Part shown: positions 34,286 to 43,284 of the stretch, piece by piece
How the letters are laid out: each line of letters begins with the position of its first letter
Numbering within the stretch: the first letter of the stretch is position 1
Assembly (NCBI GenBank): GCA_003601775.1
Contig: PIYN01000003.1
Span: 1 to 61,197, forward strand
DNA from: Candidatus Bathyarchaeota archaeon
GTDB lineage: Archaea > Thermoproteota > Bathyarchaeia > TCS64 > PIYN01
Reading direction: 5' to 3'
Length of the DNA: 61,197 nt
Position numbers and translations under genes: made by a program
The notes under the pieces: generated by a model
The model's database searches: none
What the model was told of the DNA's origin: nothing
What the model saw: only the letters and a program-made list of their open reading frames with translations

Positions 34286-35683
34286 ATGGAGGCCTCGGGG
34301 AGAGCCCACTCGATAGCCGGGCTGTTATGGTTGATGGCCGTGCTCCTGCTCACCCCGAGCCTGGTCCTCATCTCCGCGGAGCAAGGTGCAAATACCGTCT
34401 TGCTCGTCGAGGTGAGGGGGGAGATCACCCAGGCGACGAGGGTCATGGTCGAGGACTCCCTGGCGATGGCCGAGGCCGTCTCCGCCCGCCTCGTCGTCTT
34501 TGAGGAGGATACCCCGGGCGGGGAGGCGGGGGCGGTCCGAGAGATCATGAAGCTGCTCGAGAACTCGGCGACGCCCACCTGTGTCTTCGTCTATCCGAGC
34601 GGGGGAGCAGCCTGGAGCGGGGGGACCTACATCCTGATGGCCTCTCACATAGCCGCCATGGCCCCAGGGACGACGATAGGGTCTTGCCAGCCTGTCCTCC
34701 CAACAGGGGAGGTGGTGGAGTCCTCCAAGTACGTCAACGCCTACGCAGACCTCATCACTAACCACGCCAGGCTCCACGGTCGAAACGAGACGGCGGCGAG
34801 GTTCTTCGTCACCGAGAACCTGAACCTCGGCCCGGAGGAGGCTCTGGCTCAGGGGGTCATCGAGGTCACGGCCGAGGACTTAACTGACCTCCTCAAGAGG
34901 TTGGAGGGCCTCTCCCTCCTCAAGGTCGAGGGGCCCGGGGGGGTCGAGCAGTGGAGGGTCGTCTCAAAGGACGAAGCACAGAGCTACGACTACATAACCA
35001 GGGTAGACTTTGAGGGGATAGGCAGTGCTCAGGTGATCGATTACACGCCTGGCCTTCAGGTCTTCTTCCTCGGAGTGCTCTTCAACCCCCTGGTGAGCTC
35101 CCTCCTCCTGATCATCGGCCTCTTCACCCTCCTCATCGGGATCAAGACCCCGGGGTGGGGGGCGGAGATCGCCGGAGCCATCTGCCTCATCCTATCCCTC
35201 GTCTCCCTCGGCGCCATCGGGGTCACACCCGCGGCGGTCCTCTTCTTCGTATTGGGCGTCACCCTCATCATCGCGGAGTTGAAGACGCATATCGGGGTCT
35301 TAGCCGTGAGCGGCGCCGCGTGCCTCGTCATCGCATCCCTCTTCCTATTTCCCTCTCCTCAGTGGCTGCTGAGGCGGGAGGTCGCCCGAAGGATCCAGGA
35401 GGTCCTCGTCTCCGTCTCCGTTGTGATAGCCGCCGTCTTCGGGTTCCTGGTCTATAAGATCGCTGAGACCAGGGGTCTCAAGCCCAGGACAGGGGCCAGG
35501 GCCCTCATCGGGGCGAGGGGGGTCGCCGTCTCAGACCTGGATCCCCTGGGAGAGGTCAGGGTGCTGGGGGAGTACTGGCGTGCGAGGGCGGAGGGGAGGC
35601 CAGTCAGAAGGGGGGAGGAAATCGTCGTCGTCGGGAGGGAGGGGTTGATCCTCGTGGTGAGAGGGGCAGAGGAAAAGGTTTAA
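34286..35683 (+). CDS. NfeD-type membrane serine protease (ClpP class)
   Basis: 465 residues. Signal/anchor helix (about 10-30), a ClpP-fold protease domain (36-210), four membrane helices (about 255-395) and a C-terminal OB-fold NfeD domain with ALIGARGVAVSDLDPLGEV. The Ser-Lys dyad of the 1510-N family is visible: Ser111 in AWSGGTYI and Lys148 in VESSKYVN, followed by the conserved MAPGTTIGSCQPV oxyanion region in between. In archaea this protease cleaves the hydrophobic C-terminus of the stomatin encoded next. ATG 34286 lacks a clear ribosome site, and TTTATCTA about 26 bases upstream suggests a leaderless message. Confidence 0.92.
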   Translation: MEASGRAHSIAGLLWLMAVLLLTPSLVLISAEQGANTVLLVEVRGEITQATRVMVEDSLAMAEAVSARLVVFEEDTPGGEAGAVREIMKLLENSATPTCVFVYPSGGAAWSGGTYILMASHIAAMAPGTTIGSCQPVLPTGEVVESSKYVNAYADLITNHARLHGRNETAARFFVTENLNLGPEEALAQGVIEVTAEDLTDLLKRLEGLSLLKVEGPGGVEQWRVVSKDEAQSYDYITRVDFEGIGSAQVIDYTPGLQVFFLGVLFNPLVSSLLLIIGLFTLLIGIKTPGWGAEIAGAICLILSLVSLGAIGVTPAAVLFFVLGVTLIIAELKTHIGVLAVSGAACLVIASLFLFPSPQWLLRREVARRIQEVLVSVSVVIAAVFGFLVYKIAETRGLKPRTGARALIGARGVAVSDLDPLGEVRVLGEYWRARAEGRPVRRGEEIVVVGREGLILVVRGAEEKV

Positions 35684-35719
35684 CTTCCCCTTTCAGAGAT
35701 CCCTATTCAGGGGAGGAAT

Positions 35720-36523
35720 ATGAATGCGTTGGGCTTTTTAGGTGCTCTCATAGTGATAATCGTGGTGCTCTTCCTGCTCAGCGGCATACGGATCATCAAG
35801 GAGTGGGAGCGCATACCCGTCCTGAGGCTCGGGCGCTACGTGGGGATAAGGGGCCCGGGCGTGACCTACGTGATACCCCTGATAGAGCGGGTGCCGCGGA
35901 CGATATCGACGCGGATCATGACGATCCCCTTCAGGACGGAGCAGACGCTGACGATTGACAACGTCCCGGTGAATGTGGACGCGGTGATGTACTGCAAGCC
36001 CGTTGACGTGGAGAAGTGCATCCTGAACGTGGAGGACTACCTCTCAGCGACCCAATGGGCCGCCCAGACGACCCTCCGGGAGGTCATAGGGAAGATCGAC
36101 CTCAACGAGCTCCTCGCTGAGAGGGAGAAGGTGGGGGCCCACCTCCGGGAGATCATCGACGAAAAGACGGAGGCCTGGGGGGTGAAGGTCACCGCGGTCG
36201 AGGTGAAGGACGTGATCATCCCATCGATACTCCAGGACGCCATGTCGAGGCAGGCCCAGGCAGAGAGGGAGAGAATGGCGAGGGTGACGCTCGCGACGGC
36301 AGAGCTTCAGTCAGCCCAGAAGATGATCGAGGCCGCGGATCTCTATGAGAAGAACCCCAAGGCCCTGGCCCTGAGGTGGATGAACATCCTCTACGAGATC
36401 GGGCAACAGCCGGGGACGAACACGATCATGCTGATCCCCAGCGTGATGCCTGAGGTGGGGTTCGCGCCCATCGGCTTCTACGGCCTAAGGAAGATCGGCG
36501 AGAAGGAGAAGAGGGAAACCTGA
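35720..36523 (+). CDS. SPFH/band 7 stomatin-like protein
   Basis: 267 residues. N-terminal membrane hairpin (residues 4-22), then the SPFH domain (RIIKEWERIPVLRLGRYVGIRGPG onwards, DNVPVNVDAVMYCKP, AAQTTLREVIG) and a coiled-coil region around 180-220. It ends with a hydrophobic MLIPSVMPEVGFAP segment resembling the site cleaved by the partner protease. It is the p-stomatin half of the NfeD-stomatin operon, 36 bases downstream of the protease gene. It oligomerises on the inner face of the membrane and organises other membrane proteins. Highly conserved and unambiguous. Confidence 0.95.
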   Translation: MNALGFLGALIVIIVVLFLLSGIRIIKEWERIPVLRLGRYVGIRGPGVTYVIPLIERVPRTISTRIMTIPFRTEQTLTIDNVPVNVDAVMYCKPVDVEKCILNVEDYLSATQWAAQTTLREVIGKIDLNELLAEREKVGAHLREIIDEKTEAWGVKVTAVEVKDVIIPSILQDAMSRQAQAERERMARVTLATAELQSAQKMIEAADLYEKNPKALALRWMNILYEIGQQPGTNTIMLIPSVMPEVGFAPIGFYGLRKIGEKEKRET

Positions 36524-36622
36524 GAATCGATCATCTTTTGATATTCTCGTATCCTCGACGAAGGCTTCTTGAAGGTTTATAGGTCACCGTGGAGAAGAGG
36601 GTAGGGCGGAGGGGGGAGGCAG

Positions 36623-36913
36623 ATGGTCGAGATACGGGTGAGGCTCCTCGGAACGCTCAGCGAGTTCTCAGGGGGTGAGGTCCTCCACCTCCGCTTCGAC
36701 GGAGACCCGAGGTTAGAGGAAGTCATCGACCGCCTCGTCTCGGAACTGGGTCCAGCCTTCGAGGAGGCTCTCCTCGACCCCGTCCTCCGTAGCCCCCTCC
36801 CCCGTGCCCTCATCCTCGTCAACGGCTTCGAGATAGGGGCCCTCCAGGGATTGGAGACGAGGCTCAAGGATGGAGATGAGGTCGTGATCCTCCCCGTCTC
36901 CCATGGGGGTTGA
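36623..36913 (+). CDS. MoaD/SAMP-like ubiquitin-fold protein ending in GG
   Basis: 96 residues, beta-grasp fold, starting VEIRVRLLGTLSEFSGG and ending KDGDEVVILPVSHGG, so the reactive diglycine is in place. It lies on the plus strand, convergent with AOR, a tungsten/molybdenum pterin enzyme. That proximity would fit a sulfur carrier for pterin synthesis, which is inference. GGAGGGGGGAGG precedes ATG 36623; a TTTATA element is about 45 bases upstream. Distinct from the other MoaD-like protein at 33711, with which it shares only the fold and tail. Confidence 0.82.
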   Translation: MVEIRVRLLGTLSEFSGGEVLHLRFDGDPRLEEVIDRLVSELGPAFEEALLDPVLRSPLPRALILVNGFEIGALQGLETRLKDGDEVVILPVSHGG

Positions 36914-36929
36914 GGCTTCTACACTCGCC

Positions 36930-38831
36930 CTAAGGGGGAGTCACTCCAAGTCTCTCAAGGTCCTCGACGACGTACTCCAGCCCGAGCCTCTCGAGGGTCC
37001 CCCGCCTCGGTATCCCCGTCTCCCGGTCCCAGCCCCGCTCGGCGTAGTACTCGTCTAACATCGGCTCCTGCTCGAAGACGGTGCCGCTGCTGGGCCCCTC
37101 GGGGAGGGTCTCCTCCCTGAACCTCCTGGGGAGGGAGTCATCCTTCCTCCTGATCCCCTCCCGGACGTTGAAGGCCCGCTCCAGGTTCACGATCCTCTCC
37201 CCGACGAGGCGGACCTCAGAGGCCGAGAGGGAGAGGCCCGTCGCGGCCTCTATGACCTCCGCGGCCCTCTCGAAGGGGAGGATCTCCATGTTCTCCATGA
37301 TGTTCTTGCAGACCTCGAGGGCGTCGATGACGGCGCACCAGTCCTCGAAGTAGGAGACGAGCTTCCCCTTCCCCCTATAGGCGAGCCTCAGGGTGGCCTC
37401 AGGGACCCCGAACATCTCCAGGCCCCGCCTCGGGTCGTCGCTCAGCTCTATGAAGGGCTCGCTCCTGAGGTGGTCCCCGCCCCTACTCGCTACGGCGTAG
37501 CCCAGCCCGAAGCCCTTCAATCCCCTGGGGTCCGCCATGATGATGTCGAGGCCCTTCACCTGCATCGTCAGCTCCAGGCCCCTCTCTAGCTTCTCCGCGG
37601 CCGCCCTCGACCCGTCGGCGAGGACGTCGCCGAAGCCCTCCCTCTGGGCTATCTTCTCGATGAGGGTGAGGATCGCCTCCCCGTTCCCCCAGGAGAGGTC
37701 CAGCCCATCGGCCTCCTCTCTGGTGAGGAGTCCCTTCTCGTAGAGCTCCATCGCCCAGGAGATGCACTCGGCTGTGGTGAGGGCGTCGAGGCCGAGCCTG
37801 TTGCACATATCGTTCGCCTTCAGGGCGAGGTCGAGATCCCTGTTCCCCACACGGGCGGTGAAGGAGCCGAGGGCCTCGTACTCCGGCCCCTCTCCGTAGA
37901 GCCCCGCGAACCTCCCCTCCTTGACGACGTAGAAGCGGCTGCAGGGTATGGTGCAGGCGAAGCAGCCCCTCGTCTTCACGTTGTACTCCTCGGCGAGCCT
38001 CTCCCCGCTCACCTCCTCGGCGTATTCGAAGATCCCTGAAGTATAGTGCCTCGTCGGGAGGAAGCCCGCCCTATTCGCCATCATCAGGATCCTCGTCGTC
38101 CCCATCCTCCTCCGCGGCCAGTACTGCTCGTGGCCATAGATCTCCTCCTCGACCTCCTCCACGATCTCCTCGAACCTCCGGGGGTCGGCCACCTCGATGG
38201 ACCCCGTCCCCCTGACCACGAGGGCCTTCACCCCCTTTGAAGCCATGACGGTCCCCATCCCCGTCCGGGCTGCGGCCCTCATCAGGTTCGCGTATATCCC
38301 CGCATACCTCACGCCCCTCTCGGCTGCCGGGCCAACGATCGCGGTCTGGATCCTCCTGTCGCCGAGGTCGGCCCTGATCATCTCGTCGGTCTCATAGACA
38401 TCTTTCCCCCAGAGGTGGGAGGCGTCCCCGAACTCCACCTCGCCGTCGTTGATGAAGAGGTAGAGCGGCTCCCTGCTTCTGCCCTCAAGTATGACTTGGT
38501 CGTAGCCAGCGAACTTCAGCTCCGCCGCGAAGTGACCTCCGGCGTTGCTGTCGCCGAGGATCCCCGTCAGCGGGGACTTGGCCGAGACGTTGAACCTGCA
38601 GGCGGTGGGGAACATAGTCCCCACCAGCGGGCCCGTGGCGAAGATCAGCCTGTTCTCCGGTCCGAGGGGATCGGTATGCGGTCCCACCCCGTCGTAGAGG
38701 ACCTTGGAGTTGAAGCCCCGCCCCCCGAGGAACTGGACGGCGAGGCCCCGGTCCAGCTCCGCGACGTGGACCCGCCTCTTTGTGAGGTCTACGCGGAGGA
38801 TCTTCCCCGCGTAGCCGTAGAGCTTAGGCAT
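36930..38831 (-). CDS. Aldehyde ferredoxin oxidoreductase, tungstopterin type
   Basis: 633 residues, AOR family. It oxidises aldehydes to acids with ferredoxin as acceptor, using a bis-pterin W or Mo cofactor and one 4Fe-4S cluster. Cluster ligands are Cys290, 293, 297 (CFACTIPC) and Cys508 (ALEVCKN), matching the pattern of Pyrococcus AOR. The N-terminal pterin region has LGGRGFN, GPLVGTMFPTA and GDSNAGGHF. The middle has AAARTGMGTVMASKG. The partner ferredoxin gene upstream overlaps it by eight bases, indicating one transcript. The exact aldehyde cannot be told by sequence; FOR, GAPOR and WOR forms share this scaffold. Confidence 0.93.
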   Translation of the reverse strand: MPKLYGYAGKILRVDLTKRRVHVAELDRGLAVQFLGGRGFNSKVLYDGVGPHTDPLGPENRLIFATGPLVGTMFPTACRFNVSAKSPLTGILGDSNAGGHFAAELKFAGYDQVILEGRSREPLYLFINDGEVEFGDASHLWGKDVYETDEMIRADLGDRRIQTAIVGPAAERGVRYAGIYANLMRAAARTGMGTVMASKGVKALVVRGTGSIEVADPRRFEEIVEEVEEEIYGHEQYWPRRRMGTTRILMMANRAGFLPTRHYTSGIFEYAEEVSGERLAEEYNVKTRGCFACTIPCSRFYVVKEGRFAGLYGEGPEYEALGSFTARVGNRDLDLALKANDMCNRLGLDALTTAECISWAMELYEKGLLTREEADGLDLSWGNGEAILTLIEKIAQREGFGDVLADGSRAAAEKLERGLELTMQVKGLDIIMADPRGLKGFGLGYAVASRGGDHLRSEPFIELSDDPRRGLEMFGVPEATLRLAYRGKGKLVSYFEDWCAVIDALEVCKNIMENMEILPFERAAEVIEAATGLSLSASEVRLVGERIVNLERAFNVREGIRRKDDSLPRRFREETLPEGPSSGTVFEQEPMLDEYYAERGWDRETGIPRRGTLERLGLEYVVEDLERLGVTPP

Positions 38832-39291
38832 CGATCCCCCACCTCCTCAGGATCGCCCTGAAGGCCTCCTCAGGCTTCTCGAACTCCACCTCGGCCTCGG
38901 TGAAGGTGAGGGCGCCTGTGGGACACCTCTTTACGCAGAGGGGATCTCCCCCGCAGAGGTCGCAGATCAGGGGCCTGGAGGCCTTGTCGAGTTTCACCGC
39001 GTCGTAGGGGCAGGCCTCGACGCATCGCCCACAGCCTATGCAGGCCTCCTCGTCGAGGCTGATGACGCCGAGCTCCGTCCTCCTCAGGGCGCCTGTAGGG
39101 CAGGCCTCGACGGAGGGGCAGGGGTCGCACTGGTGGCAGAGGACTGGGTAGTCGAGGCCGTACCTATCCTCCTTGATGACTGTCACCCGGGAGAGGCTGG
39201 GGCTGAACTTCCCCTCATGGTGGAAGGAGCAGAGCATCTCACAGTAGCGACAGCCCGCGCACTTCACAGCATCAACAAGTATCCTCCTCAA
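38824..39291 (-). CDS. Polyferredoxin electron-transfer subunit for AOR
   Basis: 155 residues with cysteine motifs for four 4Fe-4S clusters: CAGCRYCEMLC near the start, CHQCDPCPSVEACP, CIGCGRCVEACP and CDLCGGDPLCVKRCP. The layout is that of HycB/DmsB-type electron-transfer subunits. Overlap with the AOR start shows it is the dedicated electron carrier of that enzyme. MRRILVDAVK at the start is typical of these AOR partners. It probably connects AOR to soluble ferredoxin or another redox enzyme, such as the Hdr complex. Confidence 0.9.
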   Translation of the reverse strand: MRRILVDAVKCAGCRYCEMLCSFHHEGKFSPSLSRVTVIKEDRYGLDYPVLCHQCDPCPSVEACPTGALRRTELGVISLDEEACIGCGRCVEACPYDAVKLDKASRPLICDLCGGDPLCVKRCPTGALTFTEAEVEFEKPEEAFRAILRRWGIDA

Positions 39292-39319
39292 GCCGAACCA
39301 CCTGCTATCTTCCTTCCTC

Positions 39320-40438
39320 CTACCTGATTACCTGCAGCTCCGAGATGTCTCTGTACTCGGATACGTTCCTCGCCCCGCCCCTCGCGACTATGAAGGAGTC
39401 CTCCGTGTGGATCCACGCCCTTCCCAGGACGAGGCTCGGCTCCACCTGGAAGAACATCCCCGGCTCCAGAACCCAGTCGCCATGGGATGGGCCCAGGAAG
39501 GGGGGCTCGTGGCAGCCTATGCCCAGGCCGTGTCCGATGAAGGGCCTCCTGTATCTGTAGCCCCTCGACTCGTAGAACTCCTTCACGGCGTTGTGGACAT
39601 CCATGACCGTGGCGCCCGGTCGCATCGCCTCTGCCGTCGCCCACTCCGCCTGGACGACGAGGTCGTAGGCCCTCAGCACTGCTTCCTCAGGCTTGCCGAC
39701 GATCGCCATGCGGGAGATATCCGACCTGTAGCCCCTGAAGAAGGCGCCGAAGTCCGTGTGGACCAGGTCCCCCTCCCTGATCCTGTAGTCGCTGGGGACG
39801 TGGTGGACCTCCCTTATGTTCTCCCCGGCCCCGAGGGTCATGAAGGCGATCTTGTCCGCGCCGTACTCAATGGTGAGGTCCATCATGTTCCTCGCTATCT
39901 CCCTCTCCGTGTCCCCCGGCCTCGCCATCTCGAAGGCCACGGTGATGGCCTTCGCCGTCGCCATGTTCGCCTCGCTCAGCAGCTTCAGCTCCTCGGGGGA
40001 CTTCACCGACCTCATCCTGTCGAAGATGGGTTGTCCGTCGACGAACTCGGCCGAGGGGAGGAGCTCCCTGAGGTAGTCGAGGCAGAGCCCGGGGAGGTCC
40101 AGCAGCTCCATGCCGATCCGGGCTTCGCTCAGGCCCTTCTCCCTCAACACCCCGGCGATGAACTCTATGGGCTTAAGGGGCTCCCACTCCCCGCCCCTGT
40201 AGACCCTCACGTCCTTGATCCATGTGGTCCTGCGGGCGGTGGTTTCCTCGTTGGCGTGGACCCCGAAGAGGGGTTCGCCGTCGAGGGGGAGGAAGACCGC
40301 CGCCAGCCGCTTGAGTTCCGTTATAGTCATTATGTCGCTGCCGGAGGTGTAGTAGACGTTGTCATGGGAGGTGGCGATGAGGCAGTCTATCCCCCTTTCC
40401 TCCATCAGCCTCCTCGCCTTGTTCAGGTCGAAGCCCAT
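39320..40438 (-). CDS. M24 family Xaa-Pro aminopeptidase-like protein
   Basis: 372 residues with the creatinase N-domain (residues 1-130, MGFDLNKARRLMEERGIDCLIA) and the pita-bread metallopeptidase domain. Metal ligands are visible in HTDFGAFFRGYRSDIS (two aspartates), GHGLGIGCHEPP (histidine), QVEPSLVLG and TEDSFIV (glutamates). It removes N-terminal residues before proline, or acts on proline dipeptides, in the cytoplasm. ATG 40438 overlaps the promoter region of the divergent tRNA thiolase gene. A creatinase is an unlikely alternative. Fits the peptide-use profile of the genome but stands as a single gene. Confidence 0.9.
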   Translation of the reverse strand: MGFDLNKARRLMEERGIDCLIATSHDNVYYTSGSDIMTITELKRLAAVFLPLDGEPLFGVHANEETTARRTTWIKDVRVYRGGEWEPLKPIEFIAGVLREKGLSEARIGMELLDLPGLCLDYLRELLPSAEFVDGQPIFDRMRSVKSPEELKLLSEANMATAKAITVAFEMARPGDTEREIARNMMDLTIEYGADKIAFMTLGAGENIREVHHVPSDYRIREGDLVHTDFGAFFRGYRSDISRMAIVGKPEEAVLRAYDLVVQAEWATAEAMRPGATVMDVHNAVKEFYESRGYRYRRPFIGHGLGIGCHEPPFLGPSHGDWVLEPGMFFQVEPSLVLGRAWIHTEDSFIVARGGARNVSEYRDISELQVIR

Positions 40439-40526
40439 ATATCACACCACTAAGCCCTTGGCACTTGGGGTTATAAGATTTGGGAGGGTTTATTGCCCTC
40501 CTCTGCCCTCTCTTAGCTGGGTTGGT

Positions 40527-41453
40527 ATGGTCCTCTGCTCTGTCTGCGGCGTCAGGGAGGCGGTCTACTTCCGCCCCTACTCCGGTGAGAGGCTCTGTGG
40601 TGAGTGCTTCTGCGAGTCGATAGTGGAGAGGGTGCGGAGGACCATCTCCCGATATGAGATGTTTGAGTACGACAGCCGCATCGCCGTCGGCGTCTCAGGC
40701 GGCAAGGACAGCCTCAGCCTCCTCCAGATACTTGCCGAGATCGAGGAGGACTTCCCGAAGGCAGAGCTGATAGCCGTGACGGTGGACGAGGGGATCAGGG
40801 GCTACAGGGATGAGGCCGTGAGGCTGGCTGAGGAGGCCTGTAGGGAGCTCGGGGTGGAGCACAGGCTCCTCTCCTTCAAGGAGCTCTTCGGCTACACCCT
40901 CGATGAGATCGCTGAGAGGACGAAGGGGGGGCCGCTCACCCCCTGCTCCTTCTGCGGGGTCCTGAGGAGGAGGGCTCTGAACCAGGCCGCGAGGGAGGTG
41001 GGGGCGGATAGGTTGGCGACGGCCCACAACCTCGACGACATGGCCCAGACGGTCCTCCTCAACATCCTCAGGGGGGATCACAGGCGCCTCGCCCTCCTCG
41101 ACCCGGCGGGGATGAGCATCAGCGAGAGGTTCGTGAGGAGGGTGAAGCCCTACTGCGAGGTCCCTGAGAGGGAGAGCACCCTCTACGCCTACCTGAAGGA
41201 CATCAGGTTCCAGAGCAGGCCCTGCCCCTACGCGGAGACGGCGATGAGGAACGACATAAGGAACTTCCTGAACAGGATCGAGGTGAAGCGCCCCGGGACC
41301 AAGTTCACCATCCTCCGATCCATCCAGAGGATACTGCCACTCCTGAAGAGGGAGACAGGCCTCCTCGGCCTCTGCCCACTCTGCGGAGAACCCACCACAG
41401 GGGAAATCTGCAGAACCTGCCAAATGCTGCAGGAACTTGAGAGGATGAGATAG
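40527..41453 (+). CDS. TtuA/NcsA-like tRNA 2-thiolation enzyme
   Basis: 308 residues, PP-loop ATPase of the TtuA/Ncs6 type (TIGR00269), which thiolates tRNA with sulfur from a ubiquitin-like carrier. N-terminal zinc finger CSVCGV and CGECF, the P-loop VSGGKDS near residue 54, the CSFCG and CPYAE cysteines that bind an iron-sulfur cluster, and a C-terminal zinc finger CPLCGEP and CRTC are all present. The reading frame extends upstream, but ATG 40527 begins exactly at the zinc finger. TATA-like TTATAAGA lies at 40471 and TTTATT at 40489. The two MoaD-like proteins nearby are candidate sulfur donors. Confidence 0.9.
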   Translation: MVLCSVCGVREAVYFRPYSGERLCGECFCESIVERVRRTISRYEMFEYDSRIAVGVSGGKDSLSLLQILAEIEEDFPKAELIAVTVDEGIRGYRDEAVRLAEEACRELGVEHRLLSFKELFGYTLDEIAERTKGGPLTPCSFCGVLRRRALNQAAREVGADRLATAHNLDDMAQTVLLNILRGDHRRLALLDPAGMSISERFVRRVKPYCEVPERESTLYAYLKDIRFQSRPCPYAETAMRNDIRNFLNRIEVKRPGTKFTILRSIQRILPLLKRETGLLGLCPLCGEPTTGEICRTCQMLQELERMR

Positions 41454-41482
41454 CCCAGAAGATCTCCTTTTCTCCTGTTATC

Positions 41483-42931
41483 CTATGTCTTCCCTATATC
41501 CCATCTGTATCTCATGTTCCTGAAACGGATCTTCCTGATCTCCCTGTAGGCGAGTTCCCTCGCTTCTTGGAGGGTCTCCCCTCTGGAGACGAGGGTGAGG
41601 ACCCTCCCCCCGCTGGTGAGGATCCTCCTCCTGTCGATATTCCCCTTCTCATCCCTCGCGAACTCGGTGCCGTTGTGGAAGACGATGCACCGGGGGTCGA
41701 CCTCCTCGAGGCCCGTGATGGGCTGGCTCGTGATGTGGGGTCCGGGGTATCCGATATTCATCCTCTCGTCGTACTCCTCCCCCCTCCCCCCTCCATAGAA
41801 CCAGTCGGTCCCCCGGTCCTCGCCGATGCTCCTCACGATCCTACCGCTGACGGCGCAGATCCCCAGCCTGTAGGTCGGGTCCCACCTCAGCCTCACCTCG
41901 TTGAGGCGCCCCTCCAGGATCGCCTCCGAGACCTCGTAGAAGTCCGTCTCCAGCCTCGGCAGGATCACCTGGGCCTCGGGGTCCCCCATCCTCACGTTGA
42001 TCTCCAGAACGTAGGGGTTCTGCTCCCCATCCTCCTCGCAGATCATGAGGCCGAAGTAGAGGACCCCCCTGTACTCGAGGCCCCTCAACTCCCTGAACTT
42101 CCGGACCGTGGGGACGACGACCCGCCTCATGATCTTCTCCCTCAACCCCTCGTCGAGCCATGGGTGGGGGGAGTAGCCCCCCATACCCCCCGTATTCGGG
42201 TTGATCCCTCCCCAGTACCGCCTGATCCTGATGTCCCACTCGTCGTAGGCGGGCTTATAGTCCATCGCGGCCTCGAGGGGGAGGACGGTCCTCCCGTCGG
42301 TGAGGACGAAGAACATCAACTCCCGTCCGTAGAGGCGCCTCTCGATATCCACCCTCCTCCCGGCGTCGCCGAAGAACCGCTTGACCATGATGAGGTCCAG
42401 GGCGTAGAGGGCGTCCTCCAGGGAGTTGCAGACGATGGAACCCTTCCCCGCCGCGAGTCCATCGGCCTTCACCACCAAGTTGGCCCTCGGGTCGTCCCTA
42501 TGCTCCTCGTAGAACTCCCTCACGTACTTCCTCGCCTCCTCCACGTCGCTGAAGTTCCTGTACTCCGGGATGGGGACCCCTATCTCATGGAGGAAGTCCT
42601 TCGTATCGCACTTGCTCGACTCCAGGATCGTCGCCTCCCTCGTCGGACCCACGATCCGTCTCAGCCCGGCCCTGTGGAACCTGTTCACGATGCCATCCGA
42701 GAGATACCCCTCAGGCCCGACGAAGGTGAGGTCGACGCCACGCCTCTCCACGAACCGGACCATCTCCCCGATGCTCTTGATGGGGACCTGCTCGCACTTC
42801 TCCATCAGGGAGCTCCCGGCGTTCCCAGGGGCGACGTAGACCCTCTCCACTTGGGGGCTCCTGGCGAAGCACCAGGCGATGGCATTCCCCCTGCCACCCT
42901 TATCCACGACGAGGACCGAGGCGCCCCCCAT
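41483..42931 (-). CDS. purD: Phosphoribosylamine-glycine ligase
   Basis: 482 residues, ATP-grasp enzyme that joins glycine to phosphoribosylamine in purine synthesis. Recognised blocks are VAPGNAGS, FVGPEGYLSDGIV, the ATP-grasp segment VVKADGLAAGKGS, EINVRMGDPEAQ (Mg-binding) and the C-terminal ICAVSGRIV and GGRVLTLVSRG. The ligase is longer than bacterial PurD (about 430) through insertions around residues 290-330 and 395-420. It stands alone without other pur genes and is convergent with the tRNA thiolase. Assignment strong. Confidence 0.93.
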   Translation of the reverse strand: MGGASVLVVDKGGRGNAIAWCFARSPQVERVYVAPGNAGSSLMEKCEQVPIKSIGEMVRFVERRGVDLTFVGPEGYLSDGIVNRFHRAGLRRIVGPTREATILESSKCDTKDFLHEIGVPIPEYRNFSDVEEARKYVREFYEEHRDDPRANLVVKADGLAAGKGSIVCNSLEDALYALDLIMVKRFFGDAGRRVDIERRLYGRELMFFVLTDGRTVLPLEAAMDYKPAYDEWDIRIRRYWGGINPNTGGMGGYSPHPWLDEGLREKIMRRVVVPTVRKFRELRGLEYRGVLYFGLMICEEDGEQNPYVLEINVRMGDPEAQVILPRLETDFYEVSEAILEGRLNEVRLRWDPTYRLGICAVSGRIVRSIGEDRGTDWFYGGGRGEEYDERMNIGYPGPHITSQPITGLEEVDPRCIVFHNGTEFARDEKGNIDRRRILTSGGRVLTLVSRGETLQEARELAYREIRKIRFRNMRYRWDIGKT

Positions 42932-43029
42932 CTCAACACCCCTTCCCTATAAATCCCCCCTAAGAGGAGATATCCCTTTCCCCTTAAATCCTCATCCTCT
43001 ACGACGCAAGTGTTAAATTCACTCTGCCA

Positions 43030-43038
43030 TATTTTAAA
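43030..43038 (+). promoter_or_regulatory. TATA element for the unknown gene pair
   Basis: TATTTTAAA is followed by GGGGGAGGT and ATG 43057. The TATA-to-ATG distance is about 20-27 bases, so the ribosome site lies between the two and may be at the extreme 5' end of the message. Confidence 0.45.
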
Positions 43039-43056
43039 GGGGGAGGTTTTAAGGGA

Positions 43057-43284
43057 ATGGCGAAGATCAAGGTCATCGTCGACAAGAGCCAGCTGCGGGT
43101 GACGAGGGAGGAGTACCTCCAGCTCTTGGCGAGGAACAAGGGCGCCGTGAGGGAGATGCGGGTCCTGGAGGAGGCGAAGAAGGCACAGCTGGAGGCGGCG
43201 GCAGAGAAGCTGGAGACGGCGGTGGCCGAGGTGAAGAAGAAGGAGGAGACCCCGGTCGAGAAGGAGAAGAAGGAGGAAGCCTAA
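43057..43284 (+). CDS. Small charged coiled-coil protein, unknown
   Basis: 75 residues. I do not recognise it. A short beta-like start (MAKIKVIVDKSQLRV) leads into a long Ala/Glu/Lys helix and a lysine-glutamate-rich tail, so it is probably extended or coiled-coil with a disordered end. It has a TATA element and the ribosome site GGGGGAGGT. Its stop codon is followed at once by the ATG of the next gene, so the two are translationally coupled and likely form one functional unit. No membrane segment. Confidence 0.65.
   Translation: MAKIKVIVDKSQLRVTREEYLQLLARNKGAVREMRVLEEAKKAQLEAAAEKLETAVAEVKKKEETPVEKEKKEEA

Noticed and set aside
41567-42952. A 461-codon frame antisense to purD
   Set aside because: Low-complexity Pro/Leu/Val/Asp-rich translation that mirrors GC-rich codons; purD on the other strand is unambiguous.
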